A stretch of 64,000 nt of DNA from Desulfobacteraceae bacterium (GCA_014237395.1 JABZFP010000014.1:326673-390672), one strand, 5' to 3'. Counted from the first letter of the stretch, positions 52,485 through 62,017 are shown. The notes: generated by a model not told the origin, from the sequence alone. Made by a program: numbers and translations.

Positions 52485-52592
52485 ATGCGAATGAAAAGAT
52501 AGACAGTGCTGCTTCTTTTGCTGCCTCTGATATTCGGAACGAACGGGTGTGCTGTTCAGGCGAAAATTGTCCAGCATCGTCTTGGGAGTTAA
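52485..52592 (+). pseudogene. Small lipoprotein gene with in-frame TAG
   Basis: After TGGAGG and ATG 52485 the frame reads MRMKR, an amber stop at 52500-52502, then TVLLLLLPLIFGTNGC and AVQAKIVQHRLGS with a stop at 52592. The part after the stop is a textbook lipoprotein signal with lipobox, so the stop probably interrupts a once functional small lipoprotein. A GTG at 52506 could restart it with a shorter signal. Confidence 0.5.
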
Positions 52593-52684
52593 ATAACACC
52601 ATTCGCGAAACGCATAACGAGCAGCAGCTGAACGTTTTACGCCTCCGATATGACGAAAATCCATCGGAAAAAAAAGGAGATCGC

Positions 52685-53428
52685 ATGGCAATGGCTAAAA
52701 AAATTATATTTCTTATGATATTAGTATTTTATAGTTTTGCGTGGGGGTCGGATGGAAAGGAAATTACGGTCAGCTTAACCGTTCCCGACCCAACGTGGTC
52801 CATTGTCATCGATGCAGTTTATACAGTTGGAAACGAATTGTGGGTCATTTCAATTGTTTCGCAAAATCCGGATATGATGGGCGCACAGGTCATCTCGACG
52901 GTTAAGGATTCTCTGAAACTGGCGGTTCCTGGTTTGCCCGTGAAAAATTTCATTATTGGAAAAACGTGGGCCTGGGAGAACACAGAACCGTATACCTTTA
53001 TCCCGGATCTGAAACAGATAGAGACGGAACTTAAATCCGGTACACGTCTCTACCCGGAAGCTGAGCGAAGCACAGATCCCCGTCGGGTTTTGAACGAGAT
53101 CTGGCAGTGGGAATCAACGACCACCCCGGTGGAAAAGATCGATGTAGCGAATCCGGAGCGCTACACGATCCTCTTGAAGGATGAGGGGAAAATCCAGGCC
53201 CGGTTCGACTGCAACCGCGGCGGCGGGGAATATGAAATCGCACCGGGTAAACTAACCTTCGGACCGCTGATCTCCACCCGCATGGCATGCCCGGAAGATA
53301 CCATGGACGCCGCTTTCATGCGGGATTTGCAGAGGGTGACTACCTTTTTCGTCCAGGACAGCATGCTTTTCCTGGAGCTGCCATATGACAGTGGCACCAT
53401 GCGTTTTCGGCCGGAGGAGGGTCACTGA
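52685..53428 (+). CDS. Secreted META-domain (HslJ-like) protein
   Basis: A 247-aa protein with a signal peptide (IIFLMILVFYSFAWG). The N-terminal ~135 residues are unrecognised. The C-terminal ~110 match the META domain: IWQWESTTTP, RYTILLKDEGKIQARFDCNR, GGGEYEIAPGKLTFGPLIST and RMACPED. META proteins such as HslJ are heat- or stress-linked with unclear function. ATG 52685 follows GGAG; earlier in-frame codons overlap the broken lipoprotein and have no start signal. Confidence 0.75.
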   Translation: MAMAKKIIFLMILVFYSFAWGSDGKEITVSLTVPDPTWSIVIDAVYTVGNELWVISIVSQNPDMMGAQVISTVKDSLKLAVPGLPVKNFIIGKTWAWENTEPYTFIPDLKQIETELKSGTRLYPEAERSTDPRRVLNEIWQWESTTTPVEKIDVANPERYTILLKDEGKIQARFDCNRGGGEYEIAPGKLTFGPLISTRMACPEDTMDAAFMRDLQRVTTFFVQDSMLFLELPYDSGTMRFRPEEGH

Positions 53429-53487
53429 ATTCGAAAGTAAAGGACTTTCCCCCCTTAGAATTCTTAGCAACACGTCCGGAGGCAATC

Positions 53488-54642
53488 ATGACCGACACGA
53501 TCGACGCCCAAGAGTTGAAAGCCCTCGTTCAGTCCGTATTTTCGCCGACTCCGGAGGATCGCCATCTTCTTTTGATGGTGGATGTCCCGGACGACACGCT
53601 GCCCGACACCGACCTGTGGTGCACCCGTCGCGGCCTGGCCCAGGAATGGTGCGGGAAATTGGATGCGGTCAAAGGGGAGCTGGGCCTGGACAGCGTGCGC
53701 CTTCTGACCTACCCCAACGTGCACTCCAACAACGCGGACCTGCCCGCCTGGGGCGTTTTCGTGGAAACGGATCTGGAGAACCTGACCACCGACAAGCTGG
53801 CGGTCATGGACAACCGCGTGGCCATCGAAGATGTGCTGGCCAAGGTCCAGATCGTCCTGGCGCCCACCCAGCTGTCCACCACCGCTCCCATGAAGCTGCT
53901 CGCCAGGAAGCACCGCTTCCGGGCCGCCACCATGCCCGGCTTCACGCCTGCCATGATCCCCGCCCTGCGCATCGATTACGGCGAGGTGAACCGGCGGGTC
54001 AACCGCATCAAAGAGGAGGTGACCCGGGCCGAGGCTCTGGACGTTCACTTTACTGTGGATGGGAAGGACCGCTACGATGTTCATTTCGATTTGCGGCACC
54101 GGGCCGGCCATGCCTCGGGCGGCCGCTTCCCCACCATGGGGGAGGCCGGCAACCTGCCCTCCGGCGAATGCTACATCGTTCCCTACGAAGGCGAGGGGGA
54201 AGAGACTTCCCAATCCGAAGGGGTCCTGCCGGTGCAGTTGAATGACGAAGTGGTGATTTATCGCATCGCCCGGAATAAGGCGGTAGAAGTTCTCAGTCAA
54301 GGCAGGCTATCCGCGGGCGAGGCCCAACACATCAAGGATGAACCGGCGTACGCCAACATCGCGGAGCTGGGTTTCGGGGTGCTCAAGGATTTCGGATTAG
54401 GCCCGGTAGGGGTGACCCTCCTGGACGAAAAACTGGGGCTGCACATCGCCTTCGGTCGCTCGGACCACTTCGGCGGCGCCGTGGGCGTGAAAGACTTTTC
54501 AAGCCCCGCCGCGGTCATCCACATCGACCGCATCTACATCCCCGAGACGGCCCCCCGCATCCAGGTTGACCTTGTTCGCCTTTCCATGCCGGACGGCGGC
54601 ACCCTGAATATCATGCGGGATGGACGCTACACGATTTTCTAA
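53488..54642 (+). CDS. M29-like metallopeptidase-family protein
   Basis: A 384-aa cytoplasmic protein. The C-terminal half shows the aminopeptidase T (M29)-type metal site signature: GEAGNLPSGECYIVPYEGEG, an AELGFGVLKDFG segment, then GRSDHFGGAVGV and AVIHIDRIYIP. The N-terminal half (WCTRRGLAQEWCGKLDAV) is divergent. The NicX-type dioxygenases share this fold, so peptidase activity is not certain. It is followed within 45 bases by a DcuC-type transporter, and uptake plus breakdown of an organic nutrient is a reasonable guess. Confidence 0.65.
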   Translation: MTDTIDAQELKALVQSVFSPTPEDRHLLLMVDVPDDTLPDTDLWCTRRGLAQEWCGKLDAVKGELGLDSVRLLTYPNVHSNNADLPAWGVFVETDLENLTTDKLAVMDNRVAIEDVLAKVQIVLAPTQLSTTAPMKLLARKHRFRAATMPGFTPAMIPALRIDYGEVNRRVNRIKEEVTRAEALDVHFTVDGKDRYDVHFDLRHRAGHASGGRFPTMGEAGNLPSGECYIVPYEGEGEETSQSEGVLPVQLNDEVVIYRIARNKAVEVLSQGRLSAGEAQHIKDEPAYANIAELGFGVLKDFGLGPVGVTLLDEKLGLHIAFGRSDHFGGAVGVKDFSSPAAVIHIDRIYIPETAPRIQVDLVRLSMPDGGTLNIMRDGRYTIF

Positions 54643-54686
54643 GTGTATATCGTAGACACGATCAACGATGAAAAAGGAATCGCGTG

Positions 54687-56081
54687 ATGCTTGAAATTGT
54701 CTTGACACTTCCGGTGGTGGCCTTCGTGGTCTACGGCATCCTCAAGGGGTGGTACACCCAGGCGGTGCTAATCGTGGCGGGGTTCGCCCTGCTGATCGGG
54801 GGCTGGCTGATCGGCAGCAGCCCCATCATCCCCGAGGGCGCCGCCGGTGGCGTGACGCCCACGATTTCGTGGTTCTTCGACCTGTTCGAAAAGATGCGCG
54901 GCATGTTCAGCGCCACGGCTGCGGAACTGGGCATGAACATCATGGCGGTGGGCGGGTTTGCGGCCTACATGTCCAAGCTGGGCGCCTCCCACGCCCTGGT
55001 GAAAATCACCACGGCGCCCATGCACAAGATCAAATCCCCTTACGTAGTCCTCGCCCTGGGTTATCTGATCGGCGCCATTCTCAATATGTTCATCACCAGC
55101 GCCACGGGCCTTGGCCTTCTCCTGATGGCCACCATGTATCCGGTGTTTCGGGGTCTTGGCCTGAGCCGGCTGTCTTCGGCCGCGCCCATCGCCACCACCG
55201 GCGCCCTGGAGCTGGGCCCCACCCAGTCCAACGTGATCTACGCCGCCGGCCAGTCCGGCCTGGACGTGACCCACTATGTGTTCAGCTACCAGGTGCCGGT
55301 GGCCGTGCCCGCCATCCTGGTGATGGGCGTGCTGCACTTTTTCTGGCAAGCCATCATGGACCGCCGCGAACAGACACCACCGGGCGCCGAATCGGCACAC
55401 GACGATGACGCGATTGCTGAAGACGCCCAGCTGCACACCACGCCGGGCTATTTCGCTTTGCTCAACGTCATCCCGCTGGTGTTCGTCATCGTCTTCAGCA
55501 AGCTGACCCATATCGGATACACCATCCACCTGGTGACGGCCATCCTGGTGAGCGTGTTTATCTGCGTGGCCGTGGACATCCTGAACGAACGCAGCGCCAA
55601 AAAGGCCTTCCAGAACCTCAAGGGGTTCATGGACGGGATGGGCAGCGTCTTCAGCTCGGTGGTGACCCTGGTGATCGCGGCCGCCATTTTCGCCGACGGC
55701 CTCAAGCAGATCGGCATCATCGACCTGATCCTGGATTCGGCGGCCGGGGCAGGCTTCTCGCCGGCAGCCATGATGCTGGTGATCGTGCTGGTGATCGGGG
55801 TTTCGGCCATCCTGATGGGATCCGGCAACGCGTCCTTCATGTCCTTCGGCGAGCTTGTCCCCAAAATCGCGGAGAAATTCAACATCGACGCCGCCCAGAT
55901 GCTGCTCCCCATGCAGGAGACCTCCTCCCTGGCAAGAACGGTGTCCCCCATCACGGCCGTCATCATCGCCGTCTCGGGTCTGGCCAAGGTCGAACCCTTC
56001 GCTCTGGTCAAGCGGACAGCCGTGCCCATCGCCGGAGGGATTCTGACGGTGATTTTGCTGAATTATGTTTTATTTTTTTGA
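54687..56081 (+). CDS. DcuC-family C4-dicarboxylate transporter
   Basis: A 464-aa membrane protein with about 12 segments. Typical for DcuC/YfcC relatives are GGFAAYMSKLGASHALVKI, a re-entrant TGALELGPTQSNVIYAA, IGVSAILMGSGNASFMSFGE and LPMQETSSLARTVSPITAVI. DcuC exports or exchanges succinate and other C4-dicarboxylates during anaerobic growth. AAGGA lies at good spacing from ATG 54687; GTG 54684 is adjacent in frame. Substrate assignment is by family only. Confidence 0.82.
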   Translation: MLEIVLTLPVVAFVVYGILKGWYTQAVLIVAGFALLIGGWLIGSSPIIPEGAAGGVTPTISWFFDLFEKMRGMFSATAAELGMNIMAVGGFAAYMSKLGASHALVKITTAPMHKIKSPYVVLALGYLIGAILNMFITSATGLGLLLMATMYPVFRGLGLSRLSSAAPIATTGALELGPTQSNVIYAAGQSGLDVTHYVFSYQVPVAVPAILVMGVLHFFWQAIMDRREQTPPGAESAHDDDAIAEDAQLHTTPGYFALLNVIPLVFVIVFSKLTHIGYTIHLVTAILVSVFICVAVDILNERSAKKAFQNLKGFMDGMGSVFSSVVTLVIAAAIFADGLKQIGIIDLILDSAAGAGFSPAAMMLVIVLVIGVSAILMGSGNASFMSFGELVPKIAEKFNIDAAQMLLPMQETSSLARTVSPITAVIIAVSGLAKVEPFALVKRTAVPIAGGILTVILLNYVLFF

Positions 56082-56150
56082 AGACCCGCGCCGCCGGGCA
56101 AAAAGAAAAGCGTCTGTTTCCATCCGCTTTTGCTGAAAAAGGACAAGAAC

Positions 56151-56945
56151 ATGGGATTCAAAGAAAATCTCTTGCAAAAGATCGCGATCGAAAAGTTGGC
56201 GGCACAGGTTTTGGCCACCGTGGAACCGCAGGCGGATGCCGCCAAATTCGATAAAGACGCTGCACGCCGGTTGATTGAAATGGGCGGCTTTCACCATCTG
56301 GCGCTCAAGGACCGCGATCTGGAGCTCTACATCCTGGAAGACAAGGGCAAAAAGAAGAAGATCGTCGTGCTCGACAACGGCCTGGCCATCTACGATACGA
56401 CCATCGACGATGTCGCCATGCGCAAAAGCCCGACGGTCAAGGAGATGGTCAATCTGCGCAACGCCAGGAAAATACTCTCCGACAGTGACGTACGGGTGAG
56501 CAAACGCACCGATTCGGTGCGCACCCTCAAGACGATCATGGTCGACCGGCTCGATCTGACCTATACGGAAAGCGACATCGACGGAATTGCTTACGACGGT
56601 GCCGCCGCGCTGGAGAGTAACGATATGGATGGGGTTATGGAAAGCCTCGCCCTCTTCAGTGAAATATTGGGTTTCCCGGAACCTCCCAAAATCTTTCGGG
56701 CCGCCCATCACGAGATCCGGGGCGAAGTAGGCAAGGGGTCAACGGGGTCGATCCGATTGGGACCCGGGTTCATCTACGACAGGATGCGCAACACCCTCAA
56801 ATTCATCCACTTCGAAGATGATTTGGAGCATTACATGCAAATCCTGCATGGCGATGCCTCGGCCGACGCCCAGGGCGTCGAGGTTTTCAAGCATTTCAAA
56901 CAGCTTGTCCTGGATCGCAAACCGGTGCTGACCGACGCGGCCTGA
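56151..56945 (+). CDS. Hypothetical cytoplasmic protein
   Basis: A 264-aa soluble protein of no recognised family. It has a Lys-rich segment DKGKKKKIVVLDNGLAIYDT, a TDSVRTLKTIMVDRLDL helix and a late VGKGSTGSIRLGPGFIYDRM loop. No signal or membrane part. ATG 56151 begins the conserved-looking part; an ATG at 56130 is also in frame. It follows the DcuC-type gene by 70 bases on the same strand. Confidence 0.6.
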   Translation: MGFKENLLQKIAIEKLAAQVLATVEPQADAAKFDKDAARRLIEMGGFHHLALKDRDLELYILEDKGKKKKIVVLDNGLAIYDTTIDDVAMRKSPTVKEMVNLRNARKILSDSDVRVSKRTDSVRTLKTIMVDRLDLTYTESDIDGIAYDGAAALESNDMDGVMESLALFSEILGFPEPPKIFRAAHHEIRGEVGKGSTGSIRLGPGFIYDRMRNTLKFIHFEDDLEHYMQILHGDASADAQGVEVFKHFKQLVLDRKPVLTDAA

Positions 56946-57042
56946 TGGATATCGTCGGACACTCGGTTACAGTGCTATTAGCGATTTGGATTTACAACGG
57001 CGGCGGCTGGCCGCTGCCAAACCATACAAAGAGGAGAAAATA

Positions 57043-57519
57043 ATGAATACAAAGCATATAGCAGGTCTGCTGGCGGTCACGGTCCTTGCCATGCTGGCAA
57101 TGGTTGCCGTTCCGGCCCTGGCCCAGAGCGACGACATGGAAATTCTGCGGGAAAAGGTGCGGGCGGACAAGAAACTGCTGGTGGCCCAGAGCATGCAGCT
57201 CACCGATGAGGAAGGCAAGGCCTTCTGGCAGATTTATGATGCCTACCAGGATGAAAAGAGCAAGCTTGCCGACCGGCGCATCAAGGTCATCGAGGACTAT
57301 GCCGCCAATTTCCAAACCTTGTCTGATGACGTGGCCAAGGACCTCGTCGATCGAAGCATCGGGATTCAAAAGGACGCCGTGAAGCTGATGGAATCCTATC
57401 TGCCAAAATTCAGCAAGGCCGTGGGCGACAAGAAAACCGCGCGGTTTTACCAAATCGAAAATAAGATCGATGCGATCGTAAACTTCGAGCTAGCCGCGAA
57501 CATCCCGCTTGCCCAATAA
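57043..57519 (+). CDS. Exported helical protein, Spy/CpxP-like in style
   Basis: A 158-aa protein with a clear signal peptide (LLAVTVLAMLAMVAVPALAQ) and an all-helical, charged mature part: KKLLVAQSMQLTDEEGKAFW followed by QIYDAYQDEKSKLADRR. The LT.EE...FW.IYD.Y pattern occurs in many uncharacterised periplasmic proteins and recalls Spy/CpxP-type chaperones, but the LTxxQ motifs are not exact. GAGGAG precedes ATG 57043. Function unknown. Confidence 0.65.
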   Translation: MNTKHIAGLLAVTVLAMLAMVAVPALAQSDDMEILREKVRADKKLLVAQSMQLTDEEGKAFWQIYDAYQDEKSKLADRRIKVIEDYAANFQTLSDDVAKDLVDRSIGIQKDAVKLMESYLPKFSKAVGDKKTARFYQIENKIDAIVNFELAANIPLAQ

Positions 57520-57580
57520 GTCAGGCCGTTACGGTAGTCGAAATAGCCGGGCTGTTATCGCCAGCATCCTCGCTAAAGTA

Positions 57581-57609
57581 TTGACTGCCGGCACACCGGG
57601 CGTTGTAAA
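57581..57609 (+). promoter_or_regulatory. Candidate sigma-70 promoter for cstA
   Basis: TTGACT at 57581-57586 and TGTAAA at 57604-57609 are separated by 17 bases, about 135 bases upstream of the CstA start. The 5' leader contains a GCAGG/CCTGC pair but no recognised riboswitch. Confidence 0.4.
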
Positions 57610-57743
57610 AAGGTGCAGGAAATCCATGCCGGAGACACGCACGCTCCTGCAGGCTCAGGCGTTCATTTCCGGATGTTGATAGCCGAGTTTAGAATACGTC
57701 GGCTGGTGATGACGTTTTCATGTCGTTTTTAAAGCGAGGTCTT

Positions 57744-59171
57744 ATGATACTGTTCTTTGCGAGTGTGGGTCTTTTAGTGCTGGGGTATCTGATCTACGGC
57801 AGGCTGATCGACCGTCTCTTCGGGGCCGACCCGTCGCGTCCCACCCCGGCCGAGACCATGGCGGACGGGGTGGACTACATCAAGCTGCCGCCCTGGAAGA
57901 TCTTTCTGATTCAGCTGCTCAACATTGCCGGACTGGGGCCGATCTACGGACCGATATTAGGCGCCCTCTATGGGCCGGTGGCGTTGATTTGGATCGTTTT
58001 CGGCTGTATTTTCGCCGGGGCTGTGCACGACTACTTCTCCGGCATGCTCTCGGTGCGCCATGATGGCCAGAGCATCCCGGATGTGGTGGGGCACAACCTG
58101 GGCCGTGGGTTCATGCAGTTCATGCGCGGGTTTTCGGTGATCCTGCTCATTTTGGTGGGCGTGGTCTTTTTCCTTGGGCCGGCCGCCCTGCTGCAGAGTC
58201 TCACCGGTATCGACCTCAAGGTGCTGATCGGCATCATCATCGCCTACTATTTTCTGGCGACCATCCTTCCGGTGGACAAGATTATCGGGCGCATCTACCC
58301 GGTGTTCGGCGCCGTGCTGATCTTCATGGCGGTGGGCACGATCGCGATGCTGATCGTCAAGGGATATGACTTCTACCCGCAGCGCACGTTCAGCAATGTC
58401 AATCCGCAGGACTTGCCGCTGTGGCCGTTGATGTTCATCACGATCGCCTGCGGCGCGGTCAGCGGGTTTCACGCCACCCAGTCGCCGATGATGGCGCGCT
58501 GCCTGCCCAACGAGAAATATGGACGCAGCGTGTTCTTCGGTTCGATGATCGCCGAGGGCGTCATTGCGCTGATCTGGGCCACGCTGGCCATCTCCTTCTT
58601 TGACACGCCGGCGGCCTTGGACCAAGTCCTGGCCGAGGGGGGACCGGGCCTGGTGGTCAACCATGTCTCCACCACGCTGCTAGGTCATTTCGGCGGCCTG
58701 CTGGCCATCATCGGCGTCGTGGTGCTGCCGATCACGTCGGGGGATACGGCCTTTCGCAGTGCGCGGCTGATCATCGCCGACATCTTCAAACTTTCCCAGA
58801 AAGAGCGGCTCAAACGCCTCGTCATTGCCGTTCCGCTGTTTGCCGTAGGCTTTCTGATCTCACTCTCCGACTTCGGGCTCATCTGGCGCTATTTTGGCTG
58901 GGCCAACCAGACCCTGGCAACGGTGGTTCTCTGGACGGCAGCCGTCTATCTGGTGCGGGAGAAGAAACTGCACTGGGTGGCAACCATTCCGGCCATCTTC
59001 ATGACGGCCGTGGTTACCACCTTTATCGCCAACTCGGGCATTGGTTTCAACTTACCGATGCACATCGCCACCAGTATCGGTATCGGAAGTACCGTTGTAG
59101 CGACGGTGGCCTTTTTCTGGAAAGCCAGGCTAATTCAATTGCCACCCACAGAAACGCCGGAGGAACAGTGA
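57744..59171 (+). CDS. cstA: CstA-family peptide/pyruvate transporter, short form
   Basis: A 475-aa polytopic protein. Family motifs are AGLGPIYGPILGALYGPVAL, IFAGAVHDYFSGMLSVRHDG, GAVSGFHATQSPMMARCLPN, then ITSGDTAFRSARLIIAD. E. coli CstA is 701 aa and lets cells take up peptides and pyruvate under starvation. The shorter form without the extended C-terminus is common in anaerobes. ATG 57744 is preferred because GAGG is correctly spaced; ATG 57720 is in frame upstream. Confidence 0.9.
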   Translation: MILFFASVGLLVLGYLIYGRLIDRLFGADPSRPTPAETMADGVDYIKLPPWKIFLIQLLNIAGLGPIYGPILGALYGPVALIWIVFGCIFAGAVHDYFSGMLSVRHDGQSIPDVVGHNLGRGFMQFMRGFSVILLILVGVVFFLGPAALLQSLTGIDLKVLIGIIIAYYFLATILPVDKIIGRIYPVFGAVLIFMAVGTIAMLIVKGYDFYPQRTFSNVNPQDLPLWPLMFITIACGAVSGFHATQSPMMARCLPNEKYGRSVFFGSMIAEGVIALIWATLAISFFDTPAALDQVLAEGGPGLVVNHVSTTLLGHFGGLLAIIGVVVLPITSGDTAFRSARLIIADIFKLSQKERLKRLVIAVPLFAVGFLISLSDFGLIWRYFGWANQTLATVVLWTAAVYLVREKKLHWVATIPAIFMTAVVTTFIANSGIGFNLPMHIATSIGIGSTVVATVAFFWKARLIQLPPTETPEEQ

Positions 59172-59271
59172 AGGTTATTCGAAAGTCCGTCGCGACCCAT
59201 TGGGGGTTAACCACAATCGAATCCGCAATGAACATGGACGCCAGTCGGCCGGCCGGGAAAGGGAGAAATCA

Positions 59272-59694
59272 GTGAAAACCGGAATGATGCTTCTGATAAT
59301 GGGTATTGCGGCGATAGTGCCCGAATGCATTTGGGCGCAGGACTATAGCGGGCAGTGGTTGGGGACGATCACCGAATCGCAAAACCACTGTGAAGACCTG
59401 GGCAAGGCCGAACCCGGCGACTACAAGATCACCATCGTCCAAAAGGACAACGCGATCCTGCTGATGGAAAACGTCGTGCAGCGGCCCTACCGGGGTGTCA
59501 TCGACCCCGAAACGCCCCGGAACGTCCGTGTACAGGGGACCTACAACGTGGACGGCGGCTATGTGAGCGAGATCGTCGACATCGTCTTCGAAAACGAGCG
59601 GCAGGGATCGGGACAGTCGGTTTGGAGCTGGTCGGACGGTTACTATCAGTGCGGGGGACAGTTCAAGTTTGAATTGACTCAAATCCGAAATTAG
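59272..59694 (+). CDS. Hypothetical secreted protein
   Basis: A 140-aa protein starting at GTG 59272 (GGGAG upstream) with a signal peptide ending IWAQ. The mature part is beta-rich, with two Cys (NHCEDLG and YYQCGGQ) that may pair, and regular strands such as YKITIVQKDNAILLMENVVQ. The general layout (YSGQWLGTI start) recalls small lipocalin-like proteins, but no family is assigned. Lies after cstA with no clear operon link. Confidence 0.6.
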   Translation: MKTGMMLLIMGIAAIVPECIWAQDYSGQWLGTITESQNHCEDLGKAEPGDYKITIVQKDNAILLMENVVQRPYRGVIDPETPRNVRVQGTYNVDGGYVSEIVDIVFENERQGSGQSVWSWSDGYYQCGGQFKFELTQIRN

Positions 59695-59740
59695 GCGTCG
59701 GCAGCTTTTTCAGTTGGGTTGATCGGCAGACAGCTCCCCT

Positions 59741-60004
59741 ATGCAGCATACATATGCAAGCCTTCTGCTGGGCAGGGGAGAGCCCTCTTTTTATGTGAAG
59801 GAGCAGCTGTGACACTCCAGCATCCAGGAGACCATTGATAATATCTATGGCCACCTCATTCCAGGCAGCAATCGAGGTGCCGTAAATCAGCTTGATGCGC
59901 GGCACTCATCCGCAACCTGCCAAAATAAAAAGGCCGTAACCCATAAGGATTACATCCTTTTCTGTATCAGTGGTGCAGAAGGCCGAATTAGGCACCTAAA
60001 ATAG
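59741..60004 (+). pseudogene. Tyrosine recombinase (integrase) C-terminal remnant
   Basis: The frame reads MQHTYASLLLGRGESPFYVK then EQL, a TGA stop, and continues in the same frame HSSIQETIDNIYGHLIPGSN RGAVNQLD (split here), ending at 60004. This is the well-known C-terminal integrase block with boxes (L)RHT.ASLL, QLGHSSI and TVDIYGHLIPG. The box II Arg is replaced by Gln, the Gly of QLGH by a stop, and the N-terminal part is missing. The catalytic Tyr of IYGHL survives. It marks a former integrated element at this position. Confidence 0.85.
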
Positions 60005-60020
60005 ATTACCAATTAAAAAA

Positions 60021-60045
60021 GGGGAGGCGCCAAAAGCGCCTCCCC
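60021..60045. terminator. Strong intrinsic terminator
   Basis: GGGGAGGCGC and GCGCCTCCCC form a perfect 10-bp stem with loop CAAAA, preceded on the plus strand by A6, so it is strongest for minus-strand transcription but can act in both directions. It follows the integrase remnant. Confidence 0.7.
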
Positions 60046-60370
60046 AATCCTTTTCACCTTGCCTTTACTGCATTACCGCCTCATCCTCAAGCTTCCCCAT
60101 CCTCGTTACCTCTATATCCAGTATTTACAAGGGTTAAATGTCAATAGCGGTATCTTAATGACGGTATCCAATCTTATGTTTGTTTAGATATGAGAAAATG
60201 ATCCAATAAGCATTAAAGGCCATTTTTTTTGTACTTGCTGGGCGGCTTATAGAAGGATTTTATTGATCATGTTTTGCCCCAACATAAGTGGCCAAGACTT
60301 TATGGATTTTTCTGGTTAGAATACGCCGGTAAAAAGTAGTGCAGGGTGCAGGATTGTCTCGATCGTGGAA

Positions 60371-60517
60371 ATGGATGCCGTGGACAAAATGACGCGGGAG
60401 GAGCGAAGGCGGGCGCACGTGGAAAAGAAAAAAAGATATTAGGAGCGAAATCGGGATAGGATCAACGCCAAGCGGGGGGAGCGGTATGCCGCTCAAAAGA
60501 GACGGCCCCCGGAATGA
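60371..60517 (+). pseudogene. Small highly basic reading frame interrupted by TAG
   Basis: From ATG 60371 the frame reads MDAVDKMTREERRRAHVEKK then KRY, an amber stop at 60440-60442, and ERNRDRINAKRGERYAAQKR followed by RPPE and a stop. The Arg/Lys/Glu-rich repeat style (KKRY.ERNRDRINAKR.ERY) is common in small phage or island proteins. Its regularity on both sides of the stop argues for one former gene. The other ~500 bases between 60046 and 60666 show nothing recognisable. Confidence 0.4.
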
Positions 60518-60666
60518 TCAAGGGAGCCGCTCCAGTTGATTGGTTGACTCGGAATTTGTATTTATCGACGCAGCTTAATAGAAGACTCGTAACGAAAAGT
60601 AGAGCGTAGAAAGTCTATGTCGCATGGTTATGACTCTTGTGAGGATTAAGATGGACAATTCGTTAG

Positions 60667-61740
60667 TCAATCATTCAAGTATTCGGTCACAGTAGCCTTG
60701 AGGCTGTCAGCATGTTTGAATAAATCATCAACCCCATCTATGGGTATCCGCTCTTCATTCTTATTCTTTATGATCCCAAGATACTTTTGAATCGTATTGA
60801 AATGCAGGCGGCAAATAGGCTTCCTATTATTGTCATCCAGCAGGATTCCACAGTAACTTTTGGTGTCCCTCATGGCGACGCGCTTAACGTCGACCACCTC
60901 ACGCACGATGGCCTTGACGATGTTGAAACTTTCGAGTTCCTCTTCTGTAGTCTTGACTCCATCTTTGGCGGCCTCATCAGGCACCTCGGTTTCAGAAGCT
61001 TGAACAATTTCCTGTGGCTCCTCTTGGTCTGCGTTTAAGGCTGTCTGTATCCGCTCATTGACCCTCTCTCTAAGCGATTGGCTGAGTGCCTTCTTAACGA
61101 TGGGTGTGAACTGATCAATTACTTGTTGATACAATCGGCCAGAGTAAACTTTTGCAGTGAAGAACCGTACAAAGTCATTGGAAGGGCTATCCAGTTCCTC
61201 CCTAAACACCTTTTTGATAGCGTTGGTATATTTTAGGTCACTGGCAGTGGTCAGGATGTTCTCGAGGTCAAAGGTGGTCTTAGTGAATTTCTTGAGTTCC
61301 TCGACCCTCTGTTCATCGAAGTCCAGCATGTCGAACTCAAAGAACGGTTTGGAATCCATCTTGTTCGGTTCATCAAGGTCCGAAAAGAACTGGTAATAGA
61401 TACCGTTGGTCAGGATGCCGAATCTGGCCTCAGTGACTGAAAAGTAGCGATATAATTGTGACGCATGGCAGCCTTGGAGATTAGCTCCACACCACTTGCA
61501 TTCGATAAGCATCACCATGGAGTCATCCTTTTTGATGGCATAGTCGACCTTTTCCCCTTTCTTGGTGCCGTGGTCTGCAACAAACTCAGGAACTACCTCC
61601 AGAGGATTGAAAACGTCATAACCAAGGGCTTGAATGAAAGGCATGACGAAGGCGCTTTTAGTCGCCTCCTCAGTCTGGATGTGGTCGAGTGTTTTGGGGA
61701 TTCGTTGGGCGATTTCCTGCACTTTGTCGATGAAATCCAT
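60667..61740 (-). CDS. Orphan HsdR-N-type (PD-(D/E)xK) nuclease-domain protein
   Basis: A 357-aa protein whose N-terminal ~150 residues match the type I restriction enzyme R-subunit N-terminal nuclease domain: PFIQALGYDVFNPLEVVPEF, then VDYAIKKDDSMVMLIECKWC supplying Asp66, Glu80 and Lys82 of the PD-(D/E)xK site. The rest is helical with an acidic stretch (EEPQEIVQASETEVPDEAAK) and a C-terminal domain, but no helicase motifs and no HsdM or HsdS partner nearby. Such solo proteins are common in islands and are suspected to be defence nucleases; activity is not shown. It lies between an integrase remnant and tRNA/tmRNA 3'-end scars. Confidence 0.75.
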   Translation of the reverse strand: MDFIDKVQEIAQRIPKTLDHIQTEEATKSAFVMPFIQALGYDVFNPLEVVPEFVADHGTKKGEKVDYAIKKDDSMVMLIECKWCGANLQGCHASQLYRYFSVTEARFGILTNGIYYQFFSDLDEPNKMDSKPFFEFDMLDFDEQRVEELKKFTKTTFDLENILTTASDLKYTNAIKKVFREELDSPSNDFVRFFTAKVYSGRLYQQVIDQFTPIVKKALSQSLRERVNERIQTALNADQEEPQEIVQASETEVPDEAAKDGVKTTEEELESFNIVKAIVREVVDVKRVAMRDTKSYCGILLDDNNRKPICRLHFNTIQKYLGIIKNKNEERIPIDGVDDLFKHADSLKATVTEYLND

Positions 61741-61984
61741 AAGACGGTCCTCTCCATCGGTGTTTGAATTGATACCTATGACTTATAATCGCTTTCGGAG
61801 AAAGTCGGAAAGATACGGCAAGATAACAACTATTTGTATCACTGCGTCATTTGGATTTCAAGCATAGGATACGAACCCGTACACCACTGGAACGGTCAAA
61901 GGGAACAGGTAAACTATACCAAGCCAAATCCCCTTCAATCAGAAAGAAGTTCTCAAGATTTTTTAAACAACATTCAAACAACGT

Positions 61985-62017
61985 AAAAGGGGCTACCGAT
62001 AAACGGTAACCCCTTTT
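61985..62017. terminator. Hairpin downstream of tRNA-like scar
   Basis: AAAAGGGGCTACC and GGTAACCCCTTTT pair over 13 bases with one mismatch, loop GATAAAC. The layout relative to the tRNA-like 3' end at 62034-62060 mirrors the hairpin at 5277 and the ssrA-like end at 5334. Confidence 0.6.

Noticed and set aside
57520..57743. Riboswitch upstream of cstA
   Set aside because: No conserved riboswitch core was recognisable; only a possible sigma-70 promoter and weak stems.
60260..60496. Minus-strand 78-codon frame near 60.3 kb
   Set aside because: It is opposite the basic repeat-like frame at 60371, has no ribosome binding site and no motif.
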